A stretch of 17,396 bases of DNA, taken from NCBI GenBank assembly GCA_963796225.1, contig CAWCLK010000049.1, positions 1 to 17,396 of the forward strand, given 5' to 3'. This document shows positions 1-8,400 of this stretch, piece after piece (within the stretch, counting starts at the first letter, position 1; each line of letters opens with the position of its first letter). This stretch comes from CAWCLK01 sp963796225. Lineage in GTDB: Bacteria > Actinomycetota > Nitriliruptoria > Nitriliruptorales > Nitriliruptoraceae. Position numbers and translations under genes: made by a program. The notes under the pieces are model-generated. The model did no database searches. It was not told where the DNA came from and saw only the letters and a program-made list of their open reading frames with translations.

Positions 1-1381
1 GACCCGCCCCGTCAGCACGACCCACACGGTGCGGAACAGGATCTCGAGGTCCAGCACCGGCGACCAGTCCGCCAGGTACTGCAGGTCGTAGCCGAGCTTG
101 TAGGCCGGGTCGGTGTGGTAGTGGCCGTGAACCTGGGCCAGCCCGGTCAGCCCGGGGGCATCGCGGTGCGCCGGGCGTAGCCGGGGATCTGGTGGTCGAA
201 CTCGGCGGTCAGCTCGGGGCGTTCGGGGCGGGGGCCGACCAGCGACATCTCGCCGCGCAGCACGTGCCAGAGCTGCGGCAGCTCGTCGAAGCGCATGTTG
301 CGCACCCAGCGGCAGGCGTCGATCACGCGCGGGTCGGACTTCGTGGCGAGCTGCGGGCCGAGCCGTTCGGCGTCGAGGACCATCGTGCGGAACTTGATCA
401 TGCGGAAGACCCGGCCGTCGCGGCCGACGCGGTCCTGCACGAACAGCAGCGGGCGCCCCGCCACGGCGGCCTGGTACGCGAACACGGCCAGCAGCAGCGG
501 CAGCAGCACGGTGCGAGCAGGACCACCATCAGCAGGTCCCACACCCGCTTGGAGCGACGGCGTGACGACGGCACGGCGTGGGTGCGCAGCAGCGCCATCG
601 GCATGCCACCGACCTGGCGGATGCGTTCGATCCCGAGCAACGTCTCGACCGGGCCGACGCGCTGCAGGACGCTGAGGCCGTTGTGCTCGCAGGCCTCGAT
701 GGTCCCCGGGAACAGGATCTCGAGCGCGTCGGCCTGCAGCACCAGCACGTCGGTGGCCCCGTGCCGCAGGGCGGCCCCCACGACGTCACCGTCGACGCCG
801 ACGTCGCCGACGACCTCCACCTGGTTGGGGTCCTCCTCCAGGTGTCGCGTGGCCAGCCCGACCTCGTCGGCGTTGCCCACGAGCAGGACCCGGGGCGGAC
901 CCTCGCGTCGCCGACGCCGCCACACCGCCAACCACCGGTTGGCGGTGAGGGCGAAGGCCTCGAGCACCGTCACCGCGATGAAGTTCGCCGTCGGGATGGG
1001 CAGGGCGCGGACCTCGCCCCCGCCGTCACCGACGCTGGTGGCCACGAGGTTCAGGGCGGCGACGATCACCGCAGCCAGGGCCACGAGCCGCACCACGCGC
1101 GGCAGCACCGAGGGGGCGCCGAGCCGGGGTTCGCGGTCGTAGAGCCCACCGAGGTACAGCACCGTCATGGTGACGGCGGTGATGATCGCGAACGACGCCG
1201 CGTAGCGAGGCATGGTGTAGGTCGGCCAGTCCCACCGGTCGCGCACGACCATGCTGGCCACCAGCAGCACCACGATGGCGAGCCCGTCCATCACCTGGAC
1301 GAGCCGGAACCCACGTTCGTTGAGACGTGCCAGGTAGGGCGTCAGCGCGTCGGCGCCCCGCGGTCGCTCGGGTGCACTCAT
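1..1381 (-). CDS. Polyprenyl-phosphate sugar-1-phosphate transferase (exopolysaccharide/glycan initiating enzyme), 3' partial, two frameshifts
   Basis: This integral membrane enzyme would transfer a sugar-1-phosphate from a nucleotide sugar to a polyprenyl phosphate, starting a lipid-linked glycan. Four hydrophobic segments fall in about residues 20-155, followed by a Rossmann-like CoA_binding_3-type region beginning PPRVLLVGN. The catalytic bacterial sugar transferase domain then shows KRVWDLL, a transmembrane segment, QDRVGRDG, FRMIKFRTM, RFDELPQLW and MSLVGPRPERPE. After repair it continues PGLTGLAQVHGHY and runs to the window edge, so only the last residues should be missing. Reading is continuous only if one base is restored near 509-512 and one near 147-160; otherwise the frame ends early with stops. 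The ATG at 1381 overlaps the upstream stop as ATGA, so translation is probably coupled. The family assignment is firm; the sugar specificity cannot be read. The breaks are probably sequence errors. Confidence 0.9.
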
Positions 1382-2375
1382 GCCTGCACCCGGCGGTCGG
1401 CCCCGCTGCGCCCCGCCGCCCCGAGCAGGTGTCGCGGTCGGGAGGTGAGGAACCCCGTCCCCCAGGCAAGGTGCATGACGGCGATGGCCACGACCACGCC
1501 CGGTGCCAGACGCGGCCCGGCGGGCAGGGCGGCGGCGACCAGCGCGATCCCCCACGCGGCCAGGAGCACCCCGAGCGGCCACCAGGTCAGGGCCACACCG
1601 ACCACCGCGCCGGCGGCCAACCCGACGACGAGCACGGGCGCAGCCAGCTGGCGGACACGCAGCGACCCGGGATGCAGGCGCGCGGTGACCCGTCGCCAGC
1701 GGCCGTACCCGAGGTACTGGCGGGCGAGCGCCCCGATCGACCCCCGCGGGCGGTAGGCGACCCGCAGGCCCGGGTCGAAGAAGACCTGGTGGCCGGCGGC
1801 GCGCAGCCGCACGTTGAGCTCGGCGTCCTGGTTGCGCAGCATCCGTTCGTCGAAGCCGCCGACGGCGTCGAGCACGGAGCGGTCGAAGACCCCGAGGTAG
1901 ACGGTGTCGGCAGGCTGGGGGCGGTCCGCCCCGCGATAGGCCGCACCGCCGGAGGCCACGGGGACGCCATCGCGGCGGCGACGGCCTGCTCGAACCACGT
2001 CTCGCCCCGACCGGCCTGCACGCCACCGACGTTCGCGGCGCCGGTGGCACGCAGCAGGTCGACGGCGCGGGCGACGTAGCCGGCGGGCAGGACGCTGTGG
2101 GCGTCGACGCGCACGATCACGTCGGCGGTGGTGGCGGCGATGGCCGCGTTGAGCGCGGCCGGGGTGGTGCCGGCCGGGTTGGGCACGACGCGGACGGGGA
2201 CGTCGAGGTCCGCCGCAGCCCGGTGCACGGCGTCGGCCGTGGCGGTGTCGGACGGGGGCACGGCGACGACGACCTCGTCGACCGGCGGCTGCGCGGCCGA
2301 GCGGACCGCGGCGCCCACCACGTCGGCGGCGTCGCGGGCCGGCACGACGACGGCCACCGACCCCGGCGAGGTCAC
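1378..2375 (-). CDS. GT2 family glycosyltransferase, ExoA-like, membrane-associated, one frameshift
   Basis: An inverting GT-A glycosyltransferase resembling the succinoglycan enzyme ExoA. The N-terminus shows the nucleotide-binding strand VAVVVPARDA, the acidic metal motif VRVDAHS, then GGFDERMLRNQDAELNVRLR (acceptor/base region) and YLGYGRWRR. The C-terminal third is hydrophobic, with about three or four membrane segments, so the enzyme should sit at the inner face of the membrane. The frame changes near 1954-1963, between AVAAAMASP and ASGGAAYRG. Adding one G there gives a continuous protein of 332 residues. The start is chosen as the GTG at 2375, which overlaps the TGA of the preceding gene as GTGA; an in-frame GTG at 2441 would overlap that gene by 70 bases. 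The stop overlaps the ATG of the sugar transferase. Donor and acceptor are unknown. Confidence 0.85.
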
Positions 2376-4162
2376 GACGGGCGGCGCAGGCGCCGAGCCA
2401 CGGGCTGCCCGAGCTGGCGCAGCGCCCGGTAGACGGCCCACGGCAGCACGGCGTGGGCCACCTGCACGAGCCCCCGCACGACGTCGCCCGGGGACCGTGC
2501 CCCGGCCAGCACCTTCAGCGCGGTCAGCAGCATCATCAGCCGTCGGGCGAGCTTCATGGCCAGCCGGCGCTGGGCGGGACCGAGCAGCTCCATCCCGGTC
2601 CTGGCACTCCGCACGATCATGTCGCGCTCGGCCGGGTCGAGCTCGCGGAAGACCTCCCAGAGCCCGGCGACCTCGTCGAGCTGCGCGGGCGCGGCGGCCG
2701 GGGTGGACGGCGCGGTCGAGGCCGGCAGTTCGAAGTCACGCTCGCGGACCCCGAGGTCGCTGCCCGGCATCCACTCCTCGCCGAACAGGGTGCCGGCGAC
2801 GTCCAGGGGGTCCTCGTCGGGTCCGGCCACGCGTTCGGCCCGGCGGCGTGCGCGCGTGAGCCAGGCCTGGACGATCCCGTCCGGCGTGTCGGGGGCGCGG
2901 CCGGGGACGGTGAGGTGGACCACGCCGACCGGGTCGGTGCGGGAGGTGAGCCGGTCGACCAGGGTGCCGAGGGTGGACTCGCCCACGACGATGCCGGCGT
3001 CGACCACGACCCAGGCGGGGGCGTGCGGGACGGCCGCGTCCCGGTCGAGCCCGCCGAGCACGACCTCCACGGCCGGGTCGGGTTCGAACTGCCGCTGGAG
3101 CCAGACGAGGTCGGGGTGGTCGGGGTCGAGCTCGACCAGCACGCGCACGTCGGTGAACCGGGACCCGAGCAGCGACTCGACGGTGTCGACCACGGTGGCG
3201 CGGTCGACGTCGGCGGGGGCCGGCACGTGGACGGCCAGCCGGGGCACGACGTAGTGGCGCCCGGGGCGGGTCGAGCGGAACCCACGGTGGGCGATGAGAT
3301 GGGCCAGCTTGGCGCGCTGGTCCTCGAGCGAGGCCTTCTCGGCCTCGGTCGGTTCGTGGCCATGCCCCTGGTGCCAGCACCGGGCGTCGCGATCGGGGAT
3401 CAGCAGGTCCCCGTCGGTGAACAGGCGGAAGCCGAGCTCGGTGTCCTCGGCCCCCCACTGGGTGAAGCTCTCGTCGGACCCGCCGACGCGCCAGTAGGTG
3501 TCCGCGCGCATGGACAGGTTCCCGCCGGTCACCGGACGGAACAGGTCGTCGTGGGCCGAGGTGAGGTCGTCGGTGCGTTCCATGTGCCCGTCGATCCAGA
3601 CGGGCACCTGCACGTCCCGGTCGGCGAACAGCGGTGCCAGCCCGACGGCGGGGTCGAGCGTGCTGAGCTGGTCGACGTCGATCCCGTCGAACTCGACGTG
3701 GCGGCGGAACCCCAGGACGACGGCATCGGCGGTGGCGTGGTGCCAGCGGGCGTGCGCCTCGACGTGCCACGGCTCGGGGACCATGTCGCAGTCGACGAAG
3801 ATGAGGATCTCGCCGTCGGCGGCCTTCGCGCCGGTGTTGCGGGCACGGGCCAGCCCGAAGCCGAGGTCCTCCTGGTGGACGACCGTCACGTCGAGCCCGG
3901 CGGGGCGCAGGTCGTCGGTCAGCTCGAGCGGCGGGTTCGACCCGTCGTCGACCACGACCACCTGCAGCAGCTCGGACGGGTACGTCTGGTTCGCGAACGC
4001 CGCCAGGGTGAGCCGGAGCGGGTCCGGGGCCTGGTAGTAGGGCATGACGACGGTGACACGGCGCGACGGCGTCCACTGCCCGAGGTCGGGCACGTCGAGC
4101 TGGCGCCAGTTGTTCCCTCCCACGCGGGGCGAGGGCGGGTCGGAGTAGGTCGTGGTGGCCAT
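2372..4162 (-). CDS. Bimodular GT-A (GT2-like) glycosyltransferase with degenerate second module and C-terminal helical tail
   Basis: A 596-residue cytoplasmic or membrane-peripheral glycosyltransferase. The first module (about 35-275) has VTVVMPYYQAPDPLR, VVVVDDGS (72-74), the metal-binding VDCDM (124-127), GGNLSMR and WGAEDTELGFRL (236-247). The last motif matches the C-terminal galactosyltransferase-type motif of chondroitin- and hyaluronan-synthase-like GT2 enzymes. A second region (about 305-430) again reads like a GT-A fold (HVPAPADVDRATVVDTVESL, then VRVLVELDPDHP), but no DXD motif is visible, so it may be a non-catalytic duplicate. The tail (about 505-596) is helical, basic and partly hydrophobic (RRLMMLLTALKVL), suggesting membrane contact. 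It is intact. The start ATG at 4162 is preferred over upstream GTG 4180 and ATG 4171 because a TAGCAT hexamer lies exactly 7 nt upstream. It is first in the operon 4162-1 and paralogous to the gene at 6461-4788. Confidence 0.9.
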   Translation of the reverse strand: MATTTYSDPPSPRVGGNNWRQLDVPDLGQWTPSRRVTVVMPYYQAPDPLRLTLAAFANQTYPSELLQVVVVDDGSNPPLELTDDLRPAGLDVTVVHQEDLGFGLARARNTGAKAADGEILIFVDCDMVPEPWHVEAHARWHHATADAVVLGFRRHVEFDGIDVDQLSTLDPAVGLAPLFADRDVQVPVWIDGHMERTDDLTSAHDDLFRPVTGGNLSMRADTYWRVGGSDESFTQWGAEDTELGFRLFTDGDLLIPDRDARCWHQGHGHEPTEAEKASLEDQRAKLAHLIAHRGFRSTRPGRHYVVPRLAVHVPAPADVDRATVVDTVESLLGSRFTDVRVLVELDPDHPDLVWLQRQFEPDPAVEVVLGGLDRDAAVPHAPAWVVVDAGIVVGESTLGTLVDRLTSRTDPVGVVHLTVPGRAPDTPDGIVQAWLTRARRRAERVAGPDEDPLDVAGTLFGEEWMPGSDLGVRERDFELPASTAPSTPAAAPAQLDEVAGLWEVFRELDPAERDMIVRSARTGMELLGPAQRRLAMKLARRLMMLLTALKVLAGARSPGDVVRGLVQVAHAVLPWAVYRALRQLGQPVARRLRRPS

Positions 4163-4175
4163 GCCGCGCATGCTA
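4163..4175 (-). promoter_or_regulatory. Leaderless-type -10 element (TAGCAT, N7, ATG)
   Basis: On the minus strand TAGCAT (4175-4170) is followed by 7 nt and then the ATG at 4162. A TANNNT hexamer about 7 nt before a start codon is the known signature of leaderless transcripts in Actinobacteria. No Shine-Dalgarno sequence and no TTGACA-like -35 box is visible. The same geometry recurs at the starts 6461 and 12810. Confidence 0.6.
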
Positions 4176-4219
4176 ACCACGGACCGGAGCCGATCCCGGC
4201 GGCCGCTGGCGCCGGCTGG

Positions 4220-4687
4220 TCAGCCCAGCTGCTGCAGGACCACCGCCAGCGTCCCGACGCTGACGATCGACCCCAGCATCGAGAACATCACGGTGCGCGT
4301 CTGGGCCGTGATCGCGGCGTTCAGCTCGCCCCGGAACGTCGCTGTCAACCGGTGCTCGAGGACCTCGAAGCGGGAGTCGATGCGCTCCAGATGGCGTTCC
4401 ACCTGCTCGAACCGGCGATCCACCTGCGCGAACCGGGCGTCCACCTGCTCGAACCGGGCGTCCACCTGCTCGAACCGCGCGTCCACCTGGCCGAACCGGC
4501 CATCCGTCTCCACACCCATCTGCGCGAATCGGCGCTCCATGTCTTCGAAGCCCGCGTGCATCTCGTCCCGCAGCGCGTCGAGGCGCTCGTCAGGTGGGAA
4601 CTTCTCGATGAGGGCCATGGCCGCGACGTCTCCCAGCAGCTCGCGCAGGCGTCGGCGCAGCTCGCGCTCGACCTGTTCCGTGGCCAT
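4220..4687 (-). CDS. Small tail-anchored coiled-coil protein with heptad repeats
   Basis: A 155-residue protein of unknown function. An N-terminal helical head (about 1-45) is followed by a regular heptad array at about 64-114 with units of the form RFEQVDA, predicting a continuous coiled coil. A single C-terminal hydrophobic segment follows (about 132-152, VMFSMLGSIVSVGTLAVVL) with almost no residues after it. This head-stalk-anchor layout resembles DUF1640/CCDC90-like proteins, but that is architectural similarity only. The ATG at 4687 is chosen because GGGAGG lies 4 nt upstream; an in-frame start at 4726 would add 13 unremarkable residues. The heptads come from a 21-bp DNA repeat. The gene sits alone between two glycosyltransferase genes on the same strand, so it may scaffold the glycan machinery, but nothing in the sequence proves it. 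Confidence 0.8.
   Translation of the reverse strand: MATEQVERELRRRLRELLGDVAAMALIEKFPPDERLDALRDEMHAGFEDMERRFAQMGVETDGRFGQVDARFEQVDARFEQVDARFAQVDRRFEQVERHLERIDSRFEVLEHRLTATFRGELNAAITAQTRTVMFSMLGSIVSVGTLAVVLQQLG
4388..4492 (-). repeat. 21-bp tandem repeat inside the coiled-coil gene
   Basis: Five consecutive 21-bp units, each encoding one heptad (RFEQVDA type). Units 4430-4450 and 4451-4471 are identical; 4472-4492, 4409-4429 and 4388-4408 are diverged copies. The in-frame unit length means copy-number change would lengthen or shorten the stalk without breaking the frame. Confidence 0.85.
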
Positions 4688-4696
4688 CGTGCCTCC
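4688..4696 (-). promoter_or_regulatory. Ribosome binding site for the coiled-coil gene
   Basis: On the minus strand GGGAGG is followed by CACG and the ATG at 4687. It is a strong Shine-Dalgarno core with rather short spacing and it fixes the start. This differs from the neighbouring glycosyltransferase genes, whose starts lack such a site. Confidence 0.55.
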
Positions 4697-4787
4697 CGTC
4701 AGGACCGGTGGCAACCACTCTGGCACACGGCTGGCTCATGCGGGAAGGGGTGACGGGCCGGGTGTGGACGGCGAGGCGACGCGGCGG

Positions 4788-6461
4788 TCACCCGTACCGG
4801 TCGCCCCGACGGACGAGCCCCGCGACGCGCTGCACCAGTGCGACGACCCAGGCGAGCACGCGCCGGGTGCGAGGCCCGATGACGCGCATCGCCAGCCGGC
4901 CTCCGCTGACCACGACCCGGCGCTCGGCCGGCCCGAGCGTGCGGAACAGCTGCCAGAGCTCGGCGACCTCGTCGAGGGTCGCGGCCTCGCCCACGGCGGC
5001 GACGGAGGTGCGCGGGGCGTCGGTGACGTCGGGACGGTCACCCACGTCGACCTCGTCACCCGCCAGCCGGCGGCTGCCGAAGAGGTCGGCGACGCCGCGC
5101 AGCACGTCGTCCGTGCCCGCCCTCGCGACCCGACGCTCGGCGCGTGTCAGCCACCAGGTCATGGCCGGGGCGTCCCACCCGTCCAGCTCCACGGTCACGA
5201 CGCCGACGGGGTCGCCGGTGGACTCGAGCACGGCCACCAGCTGGGCGACCGCCGATGGTCCCGCGACCGCGCCCGGACGGACCAGACCGCGGATCGGCGC
5301 GTGCGGGGCGACCTCGTCGGCGATCCCGTCGTGTGCCTCGACCGTCGGCGCCCCGCGCACGAGCACCTTCTGGTCGGGGGCGAACTGGCGGGCGAGCCAG
5401 GTCCGGCTGGGGTGGTCGTCGGCGACCTCCAGCACCACCAGCAGGTCGGTGAAGGACCCGGCCAGCAGGGACTCGGTCGTGGCCACGACCGCCTCTCGCG
5501 GGGTCGTGGTGGCGACGGGGACGCGCACGACGGCGCGCGGCATGGTGAAGAACCGCCCGGGCCGGGAGGAGCGGAACCCGCGGTCGGCCACGAGGTGGGC
5601 GAGCAGGGCACGTTGGTCGTCGAGGGAGGCCTGCTCCTCGGGGCTGGGCTGGTGGCCCTCTCCCTGGTGCCAGCACATCGCGTCGCGGTCGGGCACGAGC
5701 ACCGCCCCGTCGACGAACAGCCGGAACCCCAGCTCGGTGTCCTCGCCGCCCCACTGGGTGAAGTGCTCCTCGTCGAATCCGCCGACCCGCCAGTACTGCT
5801 CGGCTCGCACCGACAGGTTGCCGCTGGCCACGGGGCGGAAGAGGTCCCGGTCCGGGGTGGTGAGCTGGTCGGTGCGGACCATGTGGCCCTCGATCCACTC
5901 GGGGATCGACACCTCGCGGCCGTCGAACAGGGGCGCCAGCCCCTGGTCGGCGTCGACGCCTGCGACGTCGCGGGCGGAGAGGCCGTCGACCTCCACGTGC
6001 CGGCGGAACCCGAGGACGACGAGGTCCGCCGCGACGTGGTGCCACCGGGCGTGCGCCTCGACGAACCACGGTTCGGGGACCATGTCGCAGTCGAGGAACA
6101 CGAGGACCTCGCCGTCGGCGGTCCGCGCCCCGAGGTTGCGGGCCCGCGGGGCGCCGAAGCCGCGGTCCTCCTGGTGCAGGACCTGCACGTCCAGGCCGTC
6201 GAGGTCGAGGTCGTCGGGCAGCTGAAGCGGCGGGGTGGAGCCGTCGTCGACCACGACCACCTGCAGCAGCTCGCGCGGGTAGGTCTGGTGGGCGAGGGCG
6301 GCCAGCGTGAGCCGCAGGGCCTCGGGCGCCTCGTAGTACGGGACGACGACGCTGACGCGTCGTTCGGGCTGCCACGCCCCGAGCGCGGGCACCTCCAGCT
6401 GGTCCCAGCAATTCCACGCCAGACGAGGGGTCGGGGGCGTGGCGGGAGGGGTCGCAGGCAT
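4788..6461 (-). CDS. Bimodular GT-A (GT2-like) glycosyltransferase, paralogue of the 4162-2372 gene
   Basis: A 557-residue intact glycosyltransferase. Over the first 130 or so residues it aligns without gaps to the product of 4162-2372: VSVVVPYYEAPEALR, VVVVDDGS (72-74), LDCDMVPEPW (124-133), then SGNLSVR and WGGEDTELGFRL. The second, DXD-less GT-A-like region (RAVVRVPVATTTPREAVVAT onward) and the C-terminal stretch LDEVAELWQLFRTLGPAERR are also shared, so the two genes arose by duplication of the whole architecture. It should act in the cytoplasm or at the membrane on the same glycan, adding a different or alternating sugar; this is inferred. The ATG at 6461 is chosen because TAGCAT lies exactly 7 nt upstream. 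It diverges from the gene starting at 6526 and is followed, 100 bases on, by the coiled-coil gene. Confidence 0.9.
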   Translation of the reverse strand: MPATPPATPPTPRLAWNCWDQLEVPALGAWQPERRVSVVVPYYEAPEALRLTLAALAHQTYPRELLQVVVVDDGSTPPLQLPDDLDLDGLDVQVLHQEDRGFGAPRARNLGARTADGEVLVFLDCDMVPEPWFVEAHARWHHVAADLVVLGFRRHVEVDGLSARDVAGVDADQGLAPLFDGREVSIPEWIEGHMVRTDQLTTPDRDLFRPVASGNLSVRAEQYWRVGGFDEEHFTQWGGEDTELGFRLFVDGAVLVPDRDAMCWHQGEGHQPSPEEQASLDDQRALLAHLVADRGFRSSRPGRFFTMPRAVVRVPVATTTPREAVVATTESLLAGSFTDLLVVLEVADDHPSRTWLARQFAPDQKVLVRGAPTVEAHDGIADEVAPHAPIRGLVRPGAVAGPSAVAQLVAVLESTGDPVGVVTVELDGWDAPAMTWWLTRAERRVARAGTDDVLRGVADLFGSRRLAGDEVDVGDRPDVTDAPRTSVAAVGEAATLDEVAELWQLFRTLGPAERRVVVSGGRLAMRVIGPRTRRVLAWVVALVQRVAGLVRRGDRYG

Positions 6462-6474
6462 GAGCTCTATGCTA
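6462..6474 (-). promoter_or_regulatory. Leaderless-type -10 element (TAGCAT, N7, ATG)
   Basis: On the minus strand TAGCAT (6474-6469) lies exactly 7 nt before the ATG at 6461, the same hexamer and spacing as at 4162. No Shine-Dalgarno sequence is seen. The hexamer overlaps a -10-like TATGCT on the opposite strand. Confidence 0.6.
6468..6473 (+). promoter_or_regulatory. Putative -10 element for the plus-strand glycosyltransferase operon
   Basis: TATGCT matches the TANNNT/TATAAT consensus and lies 52 nt before the preferred GTG start at 6526. Transcription would start near 6480, leaving a leader of about 45 nt that contains a GAGG ribosome site. It shares five bases with the minus-strand TAGCAT, so the two divergent promoters would compete for one polymerase footprint. 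No convincing -35 box is visible. Confidence 0.4.
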
Positions 6475-6514
6475 CGGCGCAGACGGCACCCCTCTCGCCC
6501 CGACCACCCGCTTC

Positions 6515-6518
6515 GAGG
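6515..6518 (+). promoter_or_regulatory. Ribosome binding site that decides the 6526 start
   Basis: GAGG with 7 nt to the GTG at 6526. This supports GTG 6526 rather than the in-frame upstream starts at 6439 (GTG), 6460 (ATG) or 6469 (ATG). The first two lie inside or overlap the divergent gene and the third lies on its -10 element; none has a visible ribosome site. Confidence 0.5.
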
Positions 6519-6525
6519 CCACTTC

Positions 6526-8400
6526 GTGAACGCGGCCGACCACCCTCGCTGGTACGTCGAGGACGGAATCGCGCACCAGCGACTCCTGTCGCTCGCGGAC
6601 GACGCCGAGGCGATCCGCCTCGACCGGCCGGGGTGGCGCGACGTCGCGGCGGCGGGCACGGCGGCGACCGGCCTGGTCGTCGGCGCCGAGACGCGCGTCC
6701 CGGACCTGGCCGCCGCCCTGGCCGACCTGGCGCGCGGGCCCGCCACCACCCTGGTGCTCCCGGCCGACGGCGGGGCGGACGCCGCCTGGACCGTGGCCTG
6801 CACTGGTTGGCGGCTGCAGGCGGACCCCGAGGTCCGCGACGACCTGCTCGTGCTCCAGCTCGGCCCCACCGGCCCCGGCCCGACGCTGGCCACGATCACG
6901 TCCCTGCACCAACGACGTGCCCGCGCCACGCTGCGCCGTCGGGCGCCGTGGCGGGTCGAGCTGCTCGACGCCACGGCCGAGGCGTGGTTCGGCGACGTCA
7001 CCGCCTCGACGAACCGACCGGTGCTGCAGGTGCGTGGGGCCGACGGCGACGGGGCCCACGACCGCGTCCGCGTGGCACGGACCGCGCCGGGCGACGACGC
7101 CGAGTCCATCGCCGCGCGCGTGGTGACCGACGACCCGCTGCTCGCCGACGAGGGCGTGCAGGTCGTCGCCCGCCCCGTGGACCTGCGCCGGTTCTCGCCC
7201 GTCGGGTGCGACCCGCGGGGCGCGACCGGGGCGCCCGTCCTGCCGATCAGCGCCGACGGCCACGCCGACGGGATCGCCCGCGCCCGCGCCGCCGCGCAGG
7301 AGGTCGTCGAGCAGGTGGCCGACGCGGCGACCGACCAGGCCCAGCTGACCGAGCTCGCCGTGACCGGCGACGGCACGCCGTCGGGGCGTGACCTGCACGC
7401 CCTGCGGGAGGCCGTGGCGCTGCTCGACCACCCCGACGTCCACGCCAGCCCGGCCCACCACGCGCGGTGGCTGCTCTGCGCGGTCGCGGCCGGGGTGCCG
7501 GTCCTGCCGCTGGCTCCCCTGCCCGCCCCGGTCGCGGGCCTCGTCGGCCAGGACGTCGCGGACGCCCTGGCCGCCACCACCCTCGACGACGTGCGGGACC
7601 CCGACCTGCGCGAACGCGCCAGCGTCCTGCAGCGCCGCCAGGTCCTGGCCGCCCACACCTCGACCACCCGCCTGCGCCAGCTCGGGCGCGAGCTGGGCCT
7701 GCGGGTGCCCCGCCCTCGCACCGTCACGGTGGTGCTGGCGACGAACCGCGAGTCGTTCCTCGACCACGCCTGCACCCAGATCGCCCGGCAGGACTGGCCC
7801 GCGCTCGAGGTGGTCGTGGTCACCCACGCCGACCTGCCGACGGACGCGCCCCGCCGCTTCGTCGACGAGCACCTCGGCCACCTGCCGACCACCCTGCTGC
7901 AGATGTCGCCGGACCACTCGCTCGGCGAGGCCCTCAACCTGGCCATCGAGCACGCCAGCGGCGAGCTGGTGACCAAGATGGACGACGACGACTGGTATGC
8001 CCCGACCCACGTCACCGACGTGGTCACGGCCCTCGACTACAGCGGCGCCGACGTGGCCGGCAAGGGCGCCGAGTTCCTCTACCTCGCCGGCGCCGACACC
8101 ACGGTCCGCCGGTGGGGGCGGGGCGGGGAACGCCCGTCGACCACGATCGCCGGGGCGACGCTGACCTTCCCACGCGAGGTGTGGCGGGACATCGCCGGGT
8201 TCCCCCACGTCAGCCTCGCCGAGGACCGCGGCTTCGTCGAGGAGGTCGTGGCGGCCGGCGGCACCAGCCACCGCGGCACCCCCTTCGGCTTCCTGGTCAA
8301 CCGGCACGGCCAGCACGCCTGGGCCGTCACCGACGAGGAGTTCCTCGGCGACGCCGTGGCCACCCGTGCCGGACTCGACCACGACTGGACGCTGACGTGA
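6526..8400 (+). CDS. Fusion glycosyltransferase: CgeB-like GT-B-type N-terminal part plus GT2 C-terminal domain
   Basis: A 624-residue intact protein. The C-terminal domain (about 398-600) is a GT2 GT-A fold: VTVVLATNRES, VVVVTHAD, SLGEALNLA, and the metal motif KMDDDDWY (DDDD near 486-489), then GKGAEFLYL and AGATLTFPREVW. The N-terminal 390 residues are not clearly recognisable. Their end, CAVAAGVPVLPL followed by RERASVLQRRQVLAAHT and TRLRQL, resembles the C-terminal segment of CgeB-like GT-B glycosyltransferases (Glyco_trans_1_2). I infer a two-domain GT-B/GT-A fusion, with the GT-B part possibly inactive. The GTG start is set by GAGG at 6515-6518. The stop overlaps the next GTG as GTGA. 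The product is cytoplasmic with no signal peptide, and its substrates are unknown. It is paralogous to the following gene. Confidence 0.82.
   Translation: MNAADHPRWYVEDGIAHQRLLSLADDAEAIRLDRPGWRDVAAAGTAATGLVVGAETRVPDLAAALADLARGPATTLVLPADGGADAAWTVACTGWRLQADPEVRDDLLVLQLGPTGPGPTLATITSLHQRRARATLRRRAPWRVELLDATAEAWFGDVTASTNRPVLQVRGADGDGAHDRVRVARTAPGDDAESIAARVVTDDPLLADEGVQVVARPVDLRRFSPVGCDPRGATGAPVLPISADGHADGIARARAAAQEVVEQVADAATDQAQLTELAVTGDGTPSGRDLHALREAVALLDHPDVHASPAHHARWLLCAVAAGVPVLPLAPLPAPVAGLVGQDVADALAATTLDDVRDPDLRERASVLQRRQVLAAHTSTTRLRQLGRELGLRVPRPRTVTVVLATNRESFLDHACTQIARQDWPALEVVVVTHADLPTDAPRRFVDEHLGHLPTTLLQMSPDHSLGEALNLAIEHASGELVTKMDDDDWYAPTHVTDVVTALDYSGADVAGKGAEFLYLAGADTTVRRWGRGGERPSTTIAGATLTFPREVWRDIAGFPHVSLAEDRGFVEEVVAAGGTSHRGTPFGFLVNRHGQHAWAVTDEEFLGDAVATRAGLDHDWTLT

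Noticed and set aside
4388..4492. Regular 21-bp repeats as a possible CRISPR or regulatory iteron array
   Set aside because: The units are directly adjacent without spacers and in frame with a coding gene, each giving one coiled-coil heptad.
2453..4753. A long plus-strand open frame (766 codons) opposite the first bimodular glycosyltransferase and the coiled-coil gene
   Set aside because: It mirrors two well-supported minus-strand genes, has low-complexity Gly/Val/His/Asp-rich composition and no recognisable motif. Such antisense frames are expected in very GC-rich DNA. The same applies to 4152-7391, 6472-8382 (minus), 8079-10619 (minus) and 12362-15418.
6439..6525. Upstream starts for the plus-strand fusion glycosyltransferase (GTG 6439, ATG 6460, ATG 6469)
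   Set aside because: The first two lie inside or overlap the divergent gene, and the ATG at 6469 lies on its -10 element. None has a visible ribosome site, and the extra residues (arginine-rich) look non-homologous. GTG 6526 has GAGG at 7 nt.
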